64,000 bases of DNA from Eutrigla gurnardus (GCA_963514095.1 OY741269.1:27338566-27402565), one strand, 5' to 3'. Numbered from the stretch's first letter, positions 52,201 to 63,546 are shown. A program made the numbers and translations. Notes: generated from the sequence alone by a model not told the origin.

Positions 52201-52327
52201 CTGAAAGTGCACACTTGTGATATTTCATTATTATTCCTATCTTAGGTTCACAAAGCACATAAACTGGCACACTTTGGAAATATGAACATAATCAATGTAT
52301 TCATTGCATCAGGTTCGCCACAGTGAA
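49281..52327. other. Non-coding stretch with one splice-acceptor-like site
   Basis: The 200-codon plus frame 49937-50539 is low-complexity in its first half. At 50301-50327 a T8-9/C10-11 tract ending in CAG looks like a strong splice acceptor, followed by an open frame GQYEVTDHIRAAFRLSDHL. The peptide is unrecognised and no partner exon is visible, so I do not call a gene. The segment 51860-52020 is repeat-free, mixed-composition DNA. Confidence 0.35.
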
Positions 52328-52459
52328 AATTTACATTTACATTTAGGGCATTTAGCAGACGCTTTTGTCCAAAGTGACTTACAATAAAAAAATGTGTCAA
52401 AAGAAAGAAACCTCAACATTTCCATGTGAGTAAAGTAGTAGCTGTTCAGCAAACATACC
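52328..52459 (-). mobile_element. L2-type LINE 3' end, distal part
   Basis: On the minus strand this ends AAGTCACTTTGGACAAAAGC, then GTCTGCTAAATGCCC and a short (TGTAAA)n-like terminus, the characteristic 3' end of fish L2-clade LINEs. It is separated from the coding remnant at 53014-53244 by the inserted MITE at 52460-52970. The 5' part of the LINE is absent, as expected from 5'-truncated retrotransposition. Confidence 0.7.
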
Positions 52460-52970
52460 TTAAAGTCCCAGTCGGCAACATTTTTTTGATCATATTCACT
52501 GAAGCCGACTCTACGCTCCGATAGAACAACATAAATCAAAAAAGCGTGCCTCTACGTGCACGTAGAGCCTGTTGTTTGTTTTGCAAAAAATCAGATCATC
52601 CTGTCCAATCAGCACGCAGGGCTGTGTTTGTGCACACACAGAGCCCCTCCCCCCTCGGGTCGTTCCACTATCACAGGGGGGAGGCGGAGGGAAGTAGCAA
52701 CAAGCTTCCAATTCCTTGTTAAAAACCGAAACGAGGAGGTCCAAAACAACCAAGGAAAAGAAAACACCGGTGGAAAAGAAGGAAAAAAAGAAAGATGGCG
52801 ACGGTGCCCGTGATAAAACCAGAGTCAACATCGGACCCACGTTTCAAAGGTGGCGTGATCTAAGGGAGTTCAAAGGGCACGAAGTCGAGGGGGAGGAGCT
52901 CGGTGGTCGTGGGGGAGGAGCTCGGTGGTCGCGTGTTGTACTTAAAGTCCCTTGAAGACTGGGACTTTAA
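52460..52970. mobile_element. TTAA-flanked MITE (family B) nested in the LINE
   Basis: Left end TTAAAGTCCCAGTC and right end GACTGGGACTTTAA are perfect 14-bp inverted repeats that include TTAA, as expected for a piggyBac-type non-autonomous element of 511 bp. It contains an 18-bp palindrome (52550-52567), a 23-bp tandem duplication (GGAGGAGCTCGGTGGTCG words at about 52888-52935) and a terminal hairpin. A short Lys-rich frame ending TRVNIGPTFQRWRDLREF runs through it. No transposase is present. Insertion split the older L2 sequence. Confidence 0.7.
52550..52567. repeat. Perfect 18-bp palindrome
   Basis: CTCTACGTGCACGTAGAG is its own reverse complement, with no spacer. It lies inside the family B MITE. 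Confidence 0.95.
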
Positions 52971-52978
52971 GTACAACA
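52934..52978. repeat. 18-bp perfect inverted repeat with 9-nt loop at a MITE end
   Basis: Arms 52934-52951 (TGTTGTACTTAAAGTCCC) and 52961-52978 (GGGACTTTAAGTACAACA) pair completely around TTGAAGACT. The right arm extends 8 bp past the MITE's TTAA into the LINE flank. Confidence 0.95.
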
Positions 52979-53013
52979 GTGCTATGATCAAATTGCTATG
53001 TGTTGTTAGTGGG

Positions 53014-53244
53014 TCATGCTATGCAGAGTCGAGGTGAAGTCTGAATGAACAGGTGAGTCTTGAGCCTTTTTCGGAAGATGGCAAGTGACTCTGCTGTCCT
53101 GACATTGGTCGGGGGTTCGTTCCACCACTGAGGCGCCAGAACAGAGAAGAGTCTGGACTTTGCTGAGCGATAAAATAGTCGGGAAAATGTTCTTTCTGTG
53201 ATGGTTTTCGGTTTAATAGTTATGACCTCAGAACCTGCACTCAT
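53014..53244 (-). pseudogene. L2-type LINE reverse transcriptase C-terminal remnant
   Basis: The 76-codon frame contains SAKSRLFSVLAPQWWNEPPT and AESLAIFRKRLKTHLF. This matches the conserved tail of L2-clade LINE proteins (R.F.V.AP..WN.LP...R.A.S...F...LKTHLF). Only the extreme C-terminus remains, and reverse transcriptase and endonuclease domains are missing, so it is a non-functional fragment. It runs on the minus strand towards the LINE 3' end at 52328, consistent with one original insertion later split by a MITE. Confidence 0.75.
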
Positions 53245-53260
53245 GATGTTTCTGGCCTCG

Positions 53261-54705
53261 TTGAGGGCGTTTGGTGAAAGTACAGCTTTAACAGAAGATT
53301 CTCTTTGCTCTTACGTATGAAACCAAGCCGACATGACTCACTGATGATCAATGACACATCAAACTTTGCCTGATTGATGTTCAACTCCCAGGCCCGCATT
53401 TAACAATTGATCTGGGGCAACTGTTTAGTCTTCACCAGAAAACCCCTCAGTTCCTGTTCTGAAAAAATCCTCTGCAAATGTAGAAAAAACAAGTAGCGAG
53501 ATCCTGAATATGTTGCCCGTAACTTCTACATTTCTTGGTTTTAAAGTATATGCCGTGTGCTTTATTATTTGGATCTGTGTTAGTCTATCTGGCATGTGTG
53601 CTGGTGGTGCTTTATTGATCTGTTTTGCTGCCAATCGATGATGGGTGTGGTGTTTTCCATGCTTATCAGACTGTAATCAGTCAACTGAAGGAAAACTATC
53701 ACTTTTTGTTATGCGTGATGTTCCAAAGGTTACTCCACGTATTAAATCCATCATGGATTCGATAGACTCTGGACACATTTTTTTGTCTTTTTCGCTCTTT
53801 CCCCCCGCTCTCCGTGTCCCGGAGAGATGATGCATTTCCTTGTAGAAATAGCCGCAGTACTGTTCCCTTGAACCATTAGGAGGCTCAAGTCATTGTTCAT
53901 CCTGTGACTCTGAGCCATCATCTCGTTACTTCTCCTTTCTTTATCTTCTCCTTGTGCTCGTCCGCGGAGCAGTGAAGCAGCAGATGCAGCGGCGTTGTCC
54001 ATTTTGATCCTTTTTCATCATTTGCAGACAAAGAAACAGACGAGGGGGCTGTTTCCAGACAGACAGCAGCTCAAATAAAATGCAGTGCCATGTTTTAACG
54101 GTCTCTCTTGGTAGGAAGCATGTAAGTATGTGTGCTTGTGTGTGTGTGTGTGCACCCGCGCATGTTGATGAGCTGAGGGTAGAGAAGATTGCTTTTTTAC
54201 AGCCTCTCAATCACAAAGAGCCCACAGAAAGGTACACACGGGCAAAAGCACGGGAGGCCGTTTCTGGAGTTTCAGTCATTTGCCGTTTTGCGGTCGTGCA
54301 GCCGGTGGTTGAAGAAGGCCGGGGAAAAAAATATCCCCCGGATTAAGTCTTTCCCAAAGGTGCTTGAGTTTTAATACAGGGGTCAGAATCAGGGTGCGTG
54401 GTGAAGAACAAACAGCAAAACAGATACACACTAATTCCCTCCCGTCTGATGTACGCTTTAAAACTGCGTCTGCTGTAAGTTGTTAAAATCTACATCTATG
54501 AATAATCTTGTATCTGCAGCATGGACACGCAGTGTACCCCGTTTCGAGGGCGGGGCTTAGTGAAAGGACAATTGTTTTGACATAGACGTGCCTGAAAAAG
54601 TTTAGGAAAAGTTCATCGTTTTATGAAATTTGCTTTCTTGCTAAGAGCGGGGCGAGAAAAACATTGCCAGTCCGACAGTACGTCTATATGGTAAAATAAA
54701 CAATT
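53261..54705. other. Non-coding stretch
   Basis: Short TG run at 54136-54151. Several frames of 60-90 codons, none recognised. Confidence 0.45.
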
Positions 54706-54713
54706 TACACTGG

Positions 54714-55138
54714 TAGGGGTGGGTAAAAATATTGATACGGCAATATATCGCGATACGTTCCATCAATTTTTTCATCTCCAAAGATCTAAATCAAGATTTT
54801 TTTTATAATAATAAAAAAAAGATTCATGTTTAAACGCGTTGTGAATGCAGTACTTTTTCCTTTTTCATTTTATTTTCAATATTTATTCCAGTGAATTTCA
54901 TGGGAATTAATAAAATGGAGAGGCTGTTTTGAATGAAATAGTTTTGACTGAATTTTATCAATATCATCTGATGTATTTTCATCTTTATTTATATCGCAAT
55001 ATCGTGATATCGTGATACATATCGTGACCAAAGTATCGTGATATGTGCTGTATCGTGACCAAAGTATCGTGATACATATCGTGACCAAAGTATCGTGATA
55101 CGTATCGTATCGTGAGGTTCTTGCCAATACCCCCCCTA
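54714..55138 (+). mobile_element. hAT-like MITE, copy 5, with perfect 8-bp target duplication
   Basis: Starts TAGGGGTGGGTAAAAATATT and ends in CCCCCCTA. Flanking 8-mers at 54706-54713 and 55139-55146 are both TACACTGG, an exact duplication that fixes the ends and the hAT-type mechanism. The interior matches copy 4 but holds only three to four subrepeat units of 26 or 31 bp (about 55005-55110). There is no transposase. The 83-codon minus frame is repeat translation. Confidence 0.93.
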
Positions 55139-55146
55139 TACACTGG

Positions 55147-56107
55147 TCTTTTAATGGCAGCTGTCTCTTTTGGGCAATCTGCAGCCTGATGAACGGGAAT
55201 ATGGAAATGTGTTACTACTCAGTTCCTTGAGGTGCATCACATCAACTTAGCGGGTTCGCCGTTGTTCCTTTGTACTGATGTGTGAAAGAGAGGGCGAGTG
55301 CGCTGTGGAGGGCAGGAAGTGATTGATATTCTATGGGGGGCTTCTGCCATTCACAGCATTTACACTGAATCTAGTTGTTCAGCACTCTTGCGCTCATCCA
55401 GCGGGACTAAAGGGTTAGCACCCTCGAAGGCCCACCTCCACATTTCCCAACGCTGACCTGTGACATCACTTCCTGCTGACACAGCACGCCTGTCAGAGAT
55501 GAGCCTCGGCGTCCTTCAACCCCTCGTTTATATACAGCAGTCATGTAGCGCACACACACGCAGCCTTCAACCCCTTTTGACCTCGTGTTTTGTTCTCTGT
55601 TTTGAGCAAGCCTTCAAATTAGTCTGAATGTGTTATATCAGAGTGTGTCAGAGTGAAAGGCCTGTGGCGGCAGAGAGAGGAGATGCTGAGAATATGGGCT
55701 GCCAGTAGTACTGGACTCTCATTAACCTCCCTACCTCCTCTCTTTTCACCAAGTCTCCTTCATCAGCTCATCCAGGCCTGAAGTGACACATGGGCCTCCA
55801 GAGTGTCAGTAGCGATAAAGATGCCGCCACTTCAGCGTTTTAATTGGAACTTCTGCCGTTGATGTGTGAACAGCTGTAGGACGGAGAAGGGCAGATCTAT
55901 CATCCCCGCCCTCCGTGGACCCCGGGGTCAAATGGCAGCAGTTAGTGTGGCAGGAAAGCCCCCCAAAGCTCCTGTTTATTTATGATTTTATTGCTCCGCC
56001 CCTCACATCTGCATGAGGAGTGTGGGGCTGGGTGGGCCGATCGAAATGACCAGCAAGGACGCATTTACATACATGTGTGCAAGGTTCATACACTAGTGTA
56101 GATGCAG

Positions 56108-56110
<3 letters not shown>
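55147..56110. other. Non-coding stretch
   Basis: Balanced-composition DNA without recognised exon or repeat. Confidence 0.45.

Positions 56111-56166
<56 letters not shown>
56111..56166. repeat. (CA)n microsatellite
   Basis: 56 bp of uninterrupted CA. Confidence 0.98.
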
Positions 56167-56168
<2 letters not shown>

Positions 56169-56427
56169 CAAATACACTCCCATGCACTTCTGTGAATTCT
56201 CTCTTTCCCTGCAGACAGAAATCCATTATTCATTTCAAAATGACTCATTTTTCGCCCCGTGGCTCCTGGCAGTAGTGCGCTGCCTGACCAAGGGGGACTG
56301 CTTTTTCTAATTAATGCAGATTGTGCAAGAAAACAAAAATAACATATTTACTCTGATGCCAGATATTACAGGAGTGCAGGTGTGAAACTGCTGGTGGCAA
56401 AATGGAGTCTTTGACCTATAATAACCC

Positions 56428-56428
<1 letters not shown>

Positions 56429-56504
<76 letters not shown>
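56429..56504. repeat. (AC)n microsatellite
   Basis: About 76 bp of uninterrupted AC. Confidence 0.98.
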
Positions 56505-56510
<6 letters not shown>

Positions 56511-56639
56511 TCATGACTGTTTCTTGTTTTGAGTGAACACATCAGCTGAGCTATCCTCATTCTATTAAGTTTTACAACAGAAGTAAATCCAATCTGCATA
56601 GCATTAACTAACTCATTTATGACTATTTTTTCACTCTTA

Positions 56640-56752
56640 CTTTATCGACAATGATATGTTATGGTTTCTTTCTTTTGACAAATGTACTTATTTTAAGTCG
56701 CTTTGGACAAAAGCGTCTCCTAAATGCCCTCAATGTTAATGTAAATGTAAAT
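56640..56752 (+). mobile_element. L2-type LINE 3' tail, second copy
   Basis: TTAAGTCGCTTTGGACAAAA followed by GCGTCTCCTAAATGCCC and TGTAAATGTAAAT gives the same L2 3' end as the minus-strand copy at 52328, here in plus orientation. The upstream A+T-rich sequence from about 56530 may be more of its 3' UTR. No coding remnant. Confidence 0.65.
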
Positions 56753-57373
56753 TTCCACACGTACGTTTTATACGGTAGATGATCTTCCGATCCGATTGGC
56801 ATCTCATGCCAGTGGCTGGAATTCGCCTGAAGCTATGAAGCTACGCCTTTTTCTGCATCTGATGCCAATCCCGCCTTGTCAATCAGAGCGGAGACCTGAT
56901 AGGTACGAAGCTAACGAGGCCCATCGAAGCAAACATTAAGCATCCCGCCACGTTGTCTAAACAACAGAACGAGAACCCTCCTCAAGCTGTCCTACCGAGA
57001 TGTGATCTGATTTTAATGAGCCCACCAAATGTCAATGAAAGCGTTGCACATGTGTTTACCTGTTACACCGCATACACTGTGTGTTGTGCTGACAGATTGG
57101 ACCAGAGATCATCCCGTAGTGGAGATCACATGCGAAGGCGTGCACGCTCGCACGTCACCGCGATACCCAACCTGAGATCGAGGCCACATCTTCTAATTCA
57201 AATATTTGATAAGGCGAGACACAGCGCTGCTTTGCATGCTATTAGACGCAATCTAAATAACATTTACATGTCATTTATGTCTATTACCTTCTTTTTTGAA
57301 GAGTGGTGTCAGCACTGTGTGCATATTAAAGCTCATATTTATTTCAGCAGCCCGCATGGTTCCTTTTCCCCGA
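56753..57373. other. Non-coding stretch, possibly conserved in its second half
   Basis: The plus frame 56953-57438 (161 codons) is unrecognised. The segment 57100-57400 is repeat-free and CpG-containing and leads into the POU octamer pair, so regulatory DNA is more likely than an exon. Confidence 0.35.
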
Positions 57374-57393
57374 ATTTGCAAATGAATGCAAAT
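57374..57393 (+). promoter_or_regulatory. Paired POU octamer sites
   Basis: ATTTGCAAAT (57374-57383) is followed by the consensus octamer ATGCAAAT (57386-57393) only two bases later. The arrangement resembles PORE (ATTTGAAATGCAAAT), a site for Oct-factor dimers, with wider spacing. Regulatory function is inferred. Confidence 0.4.
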
Positions 57394-58133
57394 AGGAGTT
57401 TCCTCCCCAGACAGTTTTTTGAAAGGAAGCGGTTGTAGGAAATGTTTATGAGATTTGGAGACACAATATTTGATCATTTGTGGATATGATGTCTTAGTTG
57501 ATTTGGGGTCTTTGGTAAAGGAAATCTCTGGTCTGGTGTCATGATATCTGACGTTAAAATCACATAAACGTGATATCGGTTTTGCTTTTTTGTCAGTGGA
57601 CATGGTGTTGACATCACAGATCCTTAAAAGCATGTGACAGAATGTTCTTTTCCGTCTGTGACTGCTCATGTCATCTGCTCAGAAAGGAATCTTTCCACTA
57701 CAACTTTATTTAGAGGCCGCGCCTTGGAAAATACCGTCAATTAGCACTAGCAGGAATAATAATGAAACCGTTTAATTGCATTAACATAATGCCTTTGAAC
57801 GATCATTACCAAAAATGGTCGTGATAATAAAGCAATTACTATTTTGAGACGGCAATTAGCCCGGCACCTTTTCTTCGATGCTATAATTAACCACCAGCAA
57901 GAAGGAACATGGACGGATGCTCGTGTTGTTGCGAGTCTGTGAAGGAGCTGGAAGCAGCGGAGAAGATGAAGATGAAGATGGGCGAGATAGGCTGTCAAAG
58001 AGCCGGCGTATCACTCGGAGGACGCTATCCCACCCTGACACATCCACAATAACCCCTCAAGAGGAGCAATAGTTTCCCTCTGTCCACACACAAATTTCAG
58101 TGTTGTTTTGCACACATCTCTCCATTATGAGAG
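57394..58133. other. Non-coding stretch
   Basis: The minus frame 57669-57271 (132 codons) is unrecognised. The segment 57720-57870 is A+T-rich with ATTAGC and AATTAC words. Confidence 0.4.
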
Positions 58134-58153
58134 TTTTTTTTTTTTTTTTTTTT
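58134..58153. repeat. Poly(T) run, 20 bp
   Basis: Uninterrupted T20. No retroelement body is recognisable next to it on either strand. Confidence 0.95.
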
Positions 58154-58395
58154 GGTAACGGAGGAGATGTTGAAATAGAGGGAGTGAGATGGAAGGAGCG
58201 AGGCAGGCATGGATGGTGGAAGGGAGGAAAGAATGAGAAAGAGAGATTGGTTTTCATGCCTGGTAGTCAGCGAGCCTGTAAATCTCCCAGGAGCGTAGTG
58301 GAAGACAGCAGAAGGTTGATAGTCATCCATCACTCCTGACAACCCCACTGCTCTGGAAGGGCCTGACAGCACAGCCCTGCCTGAGAGATGGAGAA

Positions 58396-58446
58396 TGAGA
58401 GAGAGAGAGAGAGAGAGAGAGGAAAAGAATGAGAGAGAGAGAGAGG
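58396..58446. repeat. (GA)n tract
   Basis: Two GA arrays separated by GGAAAAGAAT. A GC-rich patch (58600-58720, with GGTTGCCGGCGGCAGCGC) lies downstream; it is promoter-like in composition but has no supported exon. Confidence 0.9.
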
Positions 58447-61446
58447 AACACAAGAAGAAAGATAAATAGAAAGAGATGCTGCCTGCAGAATGAGCAAATT
58501 AACTTTTCCATGTTTAAAGCAGAAGGCGAGGGGGGGAAAGGAAGGTGTGAAGACAAATGTGTGGAAGCATGGAGGGAAGAGGAGAAGTGCAGCAGTTGGC
58601 TGTTACAGCCGCTCTGTTCATCCCTCACCGGTTGCCGGCGGCAGCGCTGCTGCTGAGGCGGTGGAGGTGGACTGGCTGGAACTAGCTCCGTCCTCGTCGC
58701 TGCATCGCAGGGAGAACACGTGGCTCATAGTCTTTTAGGTTTTCACCTAAATAGAAAGAGTAGACCATTATTTGTTCTTCGTTTAGCGTGTGGTAATCGT
58801 ATATATTCCAATTGTCCGTTTCAGATCCGGTCATGTTTATATGAATATTAAAGTTTATGTGTTTGTACAAGCCGCTCTACGAGAAATGACTTTAATCTGC
58901 TGCTAATTAGCACCAGCAAATACAATTTGAAAGAAAACATGATTTTCCCCGATTGCTTTTTTAATCAACATATTAGGAAAACGGATTTGCAAAAAGGTTC
59001 ACTGGCAACACACAACAACATCCACTCTGGCAAGTAAAGCACAACGGAACTTTTTTACGGTTATTTTCAGGCAATCACAGCAATTCGATTTCGGCCTAAC
59101 CAAGCGCTGGAGGAGTGTGTACTACCCATTATCCCAAACCTACGTTTCCCCTGAAAAAAAAACACGTATACATGTATTTCTAAAATATAGTGTGGAAAAG
59201 CAGTTTAGTTCAATATTACTTCACTTCTATTTAGAGAATGCTGTTGAGATATCCTCCTTACTTCTAGTAATACTAACCAATAGGAGTCCGAGGGGTCTTT
59301 TAATGGATTGGTTTTGGGTAAAAATAGTTTCGGCCACTGACCTAGAGTCTGTCATAATAAAACACATAATACTGTGTACTATTTTTCACATATTAGGTAG
59401 TATGTGTGGGCAGGGAGCTAATTAAAAAGGAACTCCATGTTCAAAGAACATAGGATGTTATTGTTGTCCACTTCAGTCCCTATACATCTAAGAATCTGTG
59501 GCTAGCTGACCATGATGGGAAACATGAAGGTGTGATCTTATTACAGCTATGTTTCTGTGGCATGTGCATTATGAGTAATTAAATTAAGGCATTAAAGGGC
59601 TTCCTCTTCCGTAGAGGTGAACTTATGTTTATCTCTGGGCTTTAACAGCTAGTTTATAGTGTGAGCTTCCATGATACAAAAGGTTAACGTTCTACAACTC
59701 CAGTGTTTGTGTGTGTGTGTGTGTGTATCTGTGCATGCATGTGTGTGTGACCTCCATCAGTGTCTGGAGGGTATTGGCCGTTGCTGTCACTCAGTGCGAG
59801 AGAAGCCCTAATTAAAGAAGTTCCAGTCGTACATCGCCTTACAATGGGAGAGAGAGATTGCCTTTGAACTCGGGCGGCCAATACAGAAACTTCCCCCTCC
59901 TCTGTTTGAATAAAAGAGTCTGATACAAAAAGCCATGAATGCCTAAACCAAACAAAAGCTCTTTAAAAGACTGTCACCGTGCTATCTGATATCTCTTGGA
60001 ACAGCACTGCTTTGAATAAATCTTTCTCGGTGAAGAAGGGAGAAGGAAATTAAAAGCTGACATTTAAAAGGCCTGCTGCTGGGACTCATGGCCCCCAGGA
60101 TCAATAGGTAGGTATCTCACAACTTCCCCCGCATATTAGCTTACTTTTCCACGGGGCATCTCAGGCTAAGTACAAACAAACCACAAAAAATAAATAAAAA
60201 AATACCGTAGAAATATGACTGTTTTGTTAGTTTACCTTCAGGTGTGTCAGTGTGTGACTTGGAAGCAGAAGGGGCCCGGATATAGTGTCTGTTTGTGTTT
60301 GTGTGCCTGTAATGTGTTTAAAGGGTCCCATCCCCCTCTTCCTTGTGTCAGCACCTTGAGTTGACATCGGTCATCGGGGACTTAAACTGTCAGCTACAAC
60401 TGAAGGAAAGCAGAGAAGGTGGGAAGGTAAAAGAGATGCTAACGTGTGTGTGTGTGTGTGTGTCCTTGAGTGTGTGGGTAAGTGACATCGTTGACATTGA
60501 GTCGTACCGGATAACGTTGGCAGGATGCGACTTTGTGAACAAGTCTGTCAGGCTATGTATAGCAGACTTCACTCAAGGTCATGCGTTTGCTCCTGAAGGA
60601 GTTCTGCTTGAATCCCTCTCTCCCCGACACGCTAACACACGTGTTTTCAGCCTCCCCGTAGGAGACGGCAGCCTCCGTCCCGTCCCGCGGGGCCCTCAGG
60701 CGCTCCCCCGGCGTTCCCCTGTCATACTGTTGTGGCCACCTATCGCTGGCTTGTGACCTTCCTGGCTGTCACCGGGCTTTGCGGGAGCTTAGCCACAGCT
60801 GAGCTGCCTTGCTTGAGCGGGCCTTCATCACGATGCCACCCCGGGGAGTCGCCCCAAACCCACTCAAAGGGCTTCCTGCTTTTCAGCAGGTGCTAAATAA
60901 ACAACTGGCTGTTGTATTTGGAAGTCCCATGCAGCTCAGTGTTCCTGTAGTAGTCCCTTGGACTTAAGGGAAGACAGTTTATTGCTCATGTGACCTCCGG
61001 CCATCGGTTCTGTTGGTTATAACACTGCACTATTGAAATAAAATAGGTCCAATGAGGTCCCCATCAACACACACACGGTTAAGTAATCATGCAATTGTCT
61101 TACAAGATGACAGATTTGCCTGATTGTCATAAAACAACTAAATTTGGAGTGTACGCGTTTCGGGTTATGAGGGTGAACGTGGTCACCACCCCTCCACCGC
61201 CTGGACCTCACCCCTCCACCGTGGGTGATGGAAGTGGCTTTGTTTATTTTTAAGTGCAACACTTATTCTGAAGCATGCATAATGCAGTATCTTGTGTGAT
61301 AATGTTTTATATTTTAATGGGATCTTGAGTTCTGTTTTCTCACAGTGAAACTCTGTCTTGGAAAGTGGCATCATAACTCACGGTGGCGCGTGTCAAATTT
61401 ATGCTTTGTTTAACCATCCTGCCTCTATTAATTATGTGTGTGCACT
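58447..61446. other. Non-coding stretch
   Basis: TG runs at 59708-59727 and 60444-60463. The 137-codon plus frame 60343-60756 crosses one of them and is not a known protein. CACCCCTCCACCG is repeated at 61187 and 61208. Confidence 0.4.
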
Positions 61447-61860
61447 CAAAAAAATAACTTGTTGAATTTACTTAATAAAATCCTCGTAACAATTTGCACT
61501 AACACTAACTAAGTAACTTTTACTGTCGCATGATTAAGTAAATCTCACTATCAAGTATCAAGTATAATGTACTTAATTCTAGACTTAATATCCATGAAAA
61601 TATTAAGTAAATGTTACTTAATTATGTTTATGCATAAATAATATTTATCTAAACTAATTAAGTAAAGTCTAATTAACTTTTGAACAGACAATAACGTCAA
61701 TGTTATGAAATTATTAAGTAAATCTGAATGAAATAACTAAGTAGATTTTATTAGACATTTTTCATTTTCAATTACTTAATTGTATGTTATTATTACTTAT
61801 TATAATTATGTACATTTTGTTAATCTTCTATTGATAAATGTTAATTAATCTTCATAGATC
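61447..61860. repeat. AAGTAA/TTACTT-rich interspersed repeat
   Basis: CTCAAAAAAATAACTTGTTG opens a 410-bp A+T-rich stretch in which TTACTTAAT, ATTAAGTAAA and close variants recur on both strands. I recognise this texture as a high-copy fish interspersed repeat. It lies just beyond the 3' end of the minus-strand gene fragment at 62371-63702 and may be its 3' neighbour or part of the same mobile unit. No terminal repeats are visible. Confidence 0.55.
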
Positions 61861-61891
61861 ACAAATCACAGCCACAATGCAATTCAACCTA

Positions 61892-61897
61892 TTTATT
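61892..61897 (-). terminator. Candidate polyadenylation signal (AATAAA)
   Basis: AATAAA on the minus strand, 474 bp downstream of the stop codon of the minus-strand gene fragment. A single hexamer in A+T-rich DNA is weak evidence. Confidence 0.3.
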
Positions 61898-62370
61898 TCA
61901 TATATCATTAGTGACAACATATCACTGTCAAAAGACACACATTTTCAAGCTATCAGACAAAACAGTCACATCAACTTTGGGTGCTGAACCTCAGGGTGAC
62001 ATCTTCATGATGTATGATTGGAGCTGTAGCAGTTTTTCTTAACTAAAAATTCAGTGTGAAGAAAATCACACTTCACTAAATTAAACTAAATCACTGCATT
62101 TTAAAGAATAAAACATTACTTTTTTTTAATCAATAATCTGCAATCAACTGACAGAACAGGTGCCTTACGTGATACAAAACAGCCTGGATTAAATTGAACT
62201 CAGAGGCAAAGAGCAAAGAGGGTACAAGCAGGATAAACATTCCTATTTTTGTCAAGTGTAAGTTTTTTGGTCAACACTGAACAAAGTTGCAGCAATTCTT
62301 GTACAGTGTATAAGGCAAGCAGAACGTCCATGTGAAAACAGGCTGGTGAACATTGCCAGTCTGTGTGCAT

Positions 62371-62667
62371 TTAAGACAGCAACTTCGTCTTCAAACTCTG
62401 TACTTTTGGAGACAGCTTAATCCCATCCAGTTCAAGAAAAAGTTTTTGAAAAACCTCAAATGTGTAGCGCAATGCTGGAGGGTATGCAAGGTTCAGGGCG
62501 TAAACAAGCCCCATAAGCAGTGTGCAAGCTTTGGCAGTGCTGCCGCATCCCGCCAACATCTCCTTGCCTTCAAGGAGGATGGATACATCAACAGGATCTT
62601 CTCCATCAGTGCCATGGACAACCATGATCTTCATAGTGTGTTGAGTTGCATCACTGCGGCTGTCCTC
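62371..62667 (-). CDS. Last exon of a spliced gene: SAMD3-like/uncharacterised multicopy fish protein, C-terminus
   Basis: The exon begins after the acceptor TTGTATACAG (plus 62668-62677, minus sense), which has a T-rich tract upstream. It encodes 98 residues ending KTKLLS and a TAA stop. It opens EDSRSD, continues VDVSILLEGKEM and GLVYALNLAYPPALRYTFEV, and closes ELDGIKLSPKVQSLK. This matches the C-terminal block of the large family of uncharacterised or SAMD3-like proteins of fish, whose function is not established. The reading phase at its 5' end (0) fits the exon at 63237-63329. A frame starting at the internal Met (62634) would be only 87 codons, but the splice evidence supports the longer exon. 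Confidence 0.65.
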   Translation of the reverse strand, partial: EDSRSDATQHTMKIMVVHGTDGEDPVDVSILLEGKEMLAGCGSTAKACTLLMGLVYALNLAYPPALRYTFEVFQKLFLELDGIKLSPKVQSLKTKLLS

Positions 62668-63236
62668 CTGTATACAATGTACAAAAAGAGTTTAGATAAT
62701 GCTACTTACATATACATGCATTTAAAAAAATAGAATTACTTTAATTGTTTGAAGAGAGGAGAAAGAATTGCATGTTAACTTCCATGATAAAAGAACTGCT
62801 CAGTTTACATTAAACTGAGTAAATTAAATTGTGTGAAACCTGATGGCACAAGATGGCTACATTCCACAAATTTGCTGTGCCTAGAAACCCAGTGACTTTG
62901 TAACCCCAGAAGAATGTTACATGCCCCCCTTCTGCTCGCCAGGTAGAGTAAATCATGTTGTGTTCCCTTTGACAGGTGTGTCAGATAATTTGGGTGGGTC
63001 ATAACAATAGGTTTGTACCAGTTCCTAACAGTCTCTTCTATCCTGTGGTTATTTCAGTGTACTATTTGGTCCATCACACCATCTTTTTTTCATTTCTCTT
63101 ACTTTTGAGTTAAAATTTGGAACCTTATTACTAAGAAAAGGCAAAGTGAATCAGTTGAACTGTTTAATCTTGTTAACCAACAGCTAATGAAATATTACAC
63201 AAACTTTACAATAAAAAACAACAAAAACATGCTTAC

Positions 63237-63329
63237 CGGGCAGTCTTCAAAAAGAGCCTCCCCTTTTTCACCAAGGTAAAGGATAAGGCTGCGGATAATA
63301 GCTTCACGTCTCATTTCAATGTTTTGGTT
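63237..63329 (-). CDS. Middle exon of the same minus-strand gene
   Basis: Acceptor CTGTTTACAG precedes NQNIEMRREAII, and donor GTAAGC follows EDCP at 63236-63231. The exon is 93 bp, 31 codons, phase 0 at both ends. The sequence RSLILYLGEKGEALFEDC resembles the 'R..I...LP.YL.E....LF..C' segment of the same protein family. Introns on either side are 569 and 217 bp, with GT-AG ends, so this is not a processed retrocopy. Confidence 0.65.
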
Positions 63330-63546
63330 CTGTAAACAGATGAATATATTGTCAGTACTGAACCTCTTATTCATGCACAATGAACTGCATAAATCTGCAA
63401 CAAACAGTGACTTGAGTCCAAAGCAAGACCCATTTGTGGAATCATGGAGTGTGGAAGAACATGGAAGCAACAAAGTGTAGGAGTTGGTGCTCTAATTGCA
63501 TGGAGCAGTATACAGTGTGAATAAGCACAATTTAGAACAAACACAC

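Noticed and set aside
52716..52955. Lys-rich 79-codon frame as an independent gene
   Set aside because: It lies wholly inside the TTAA-flanked MITE, lacks a clear ATG at its start and is low-complexity.
60343..60756. 137-codon open frame
   Set aside because: It runs through a (TG)n array, and the remainder is not recognised as any protein.
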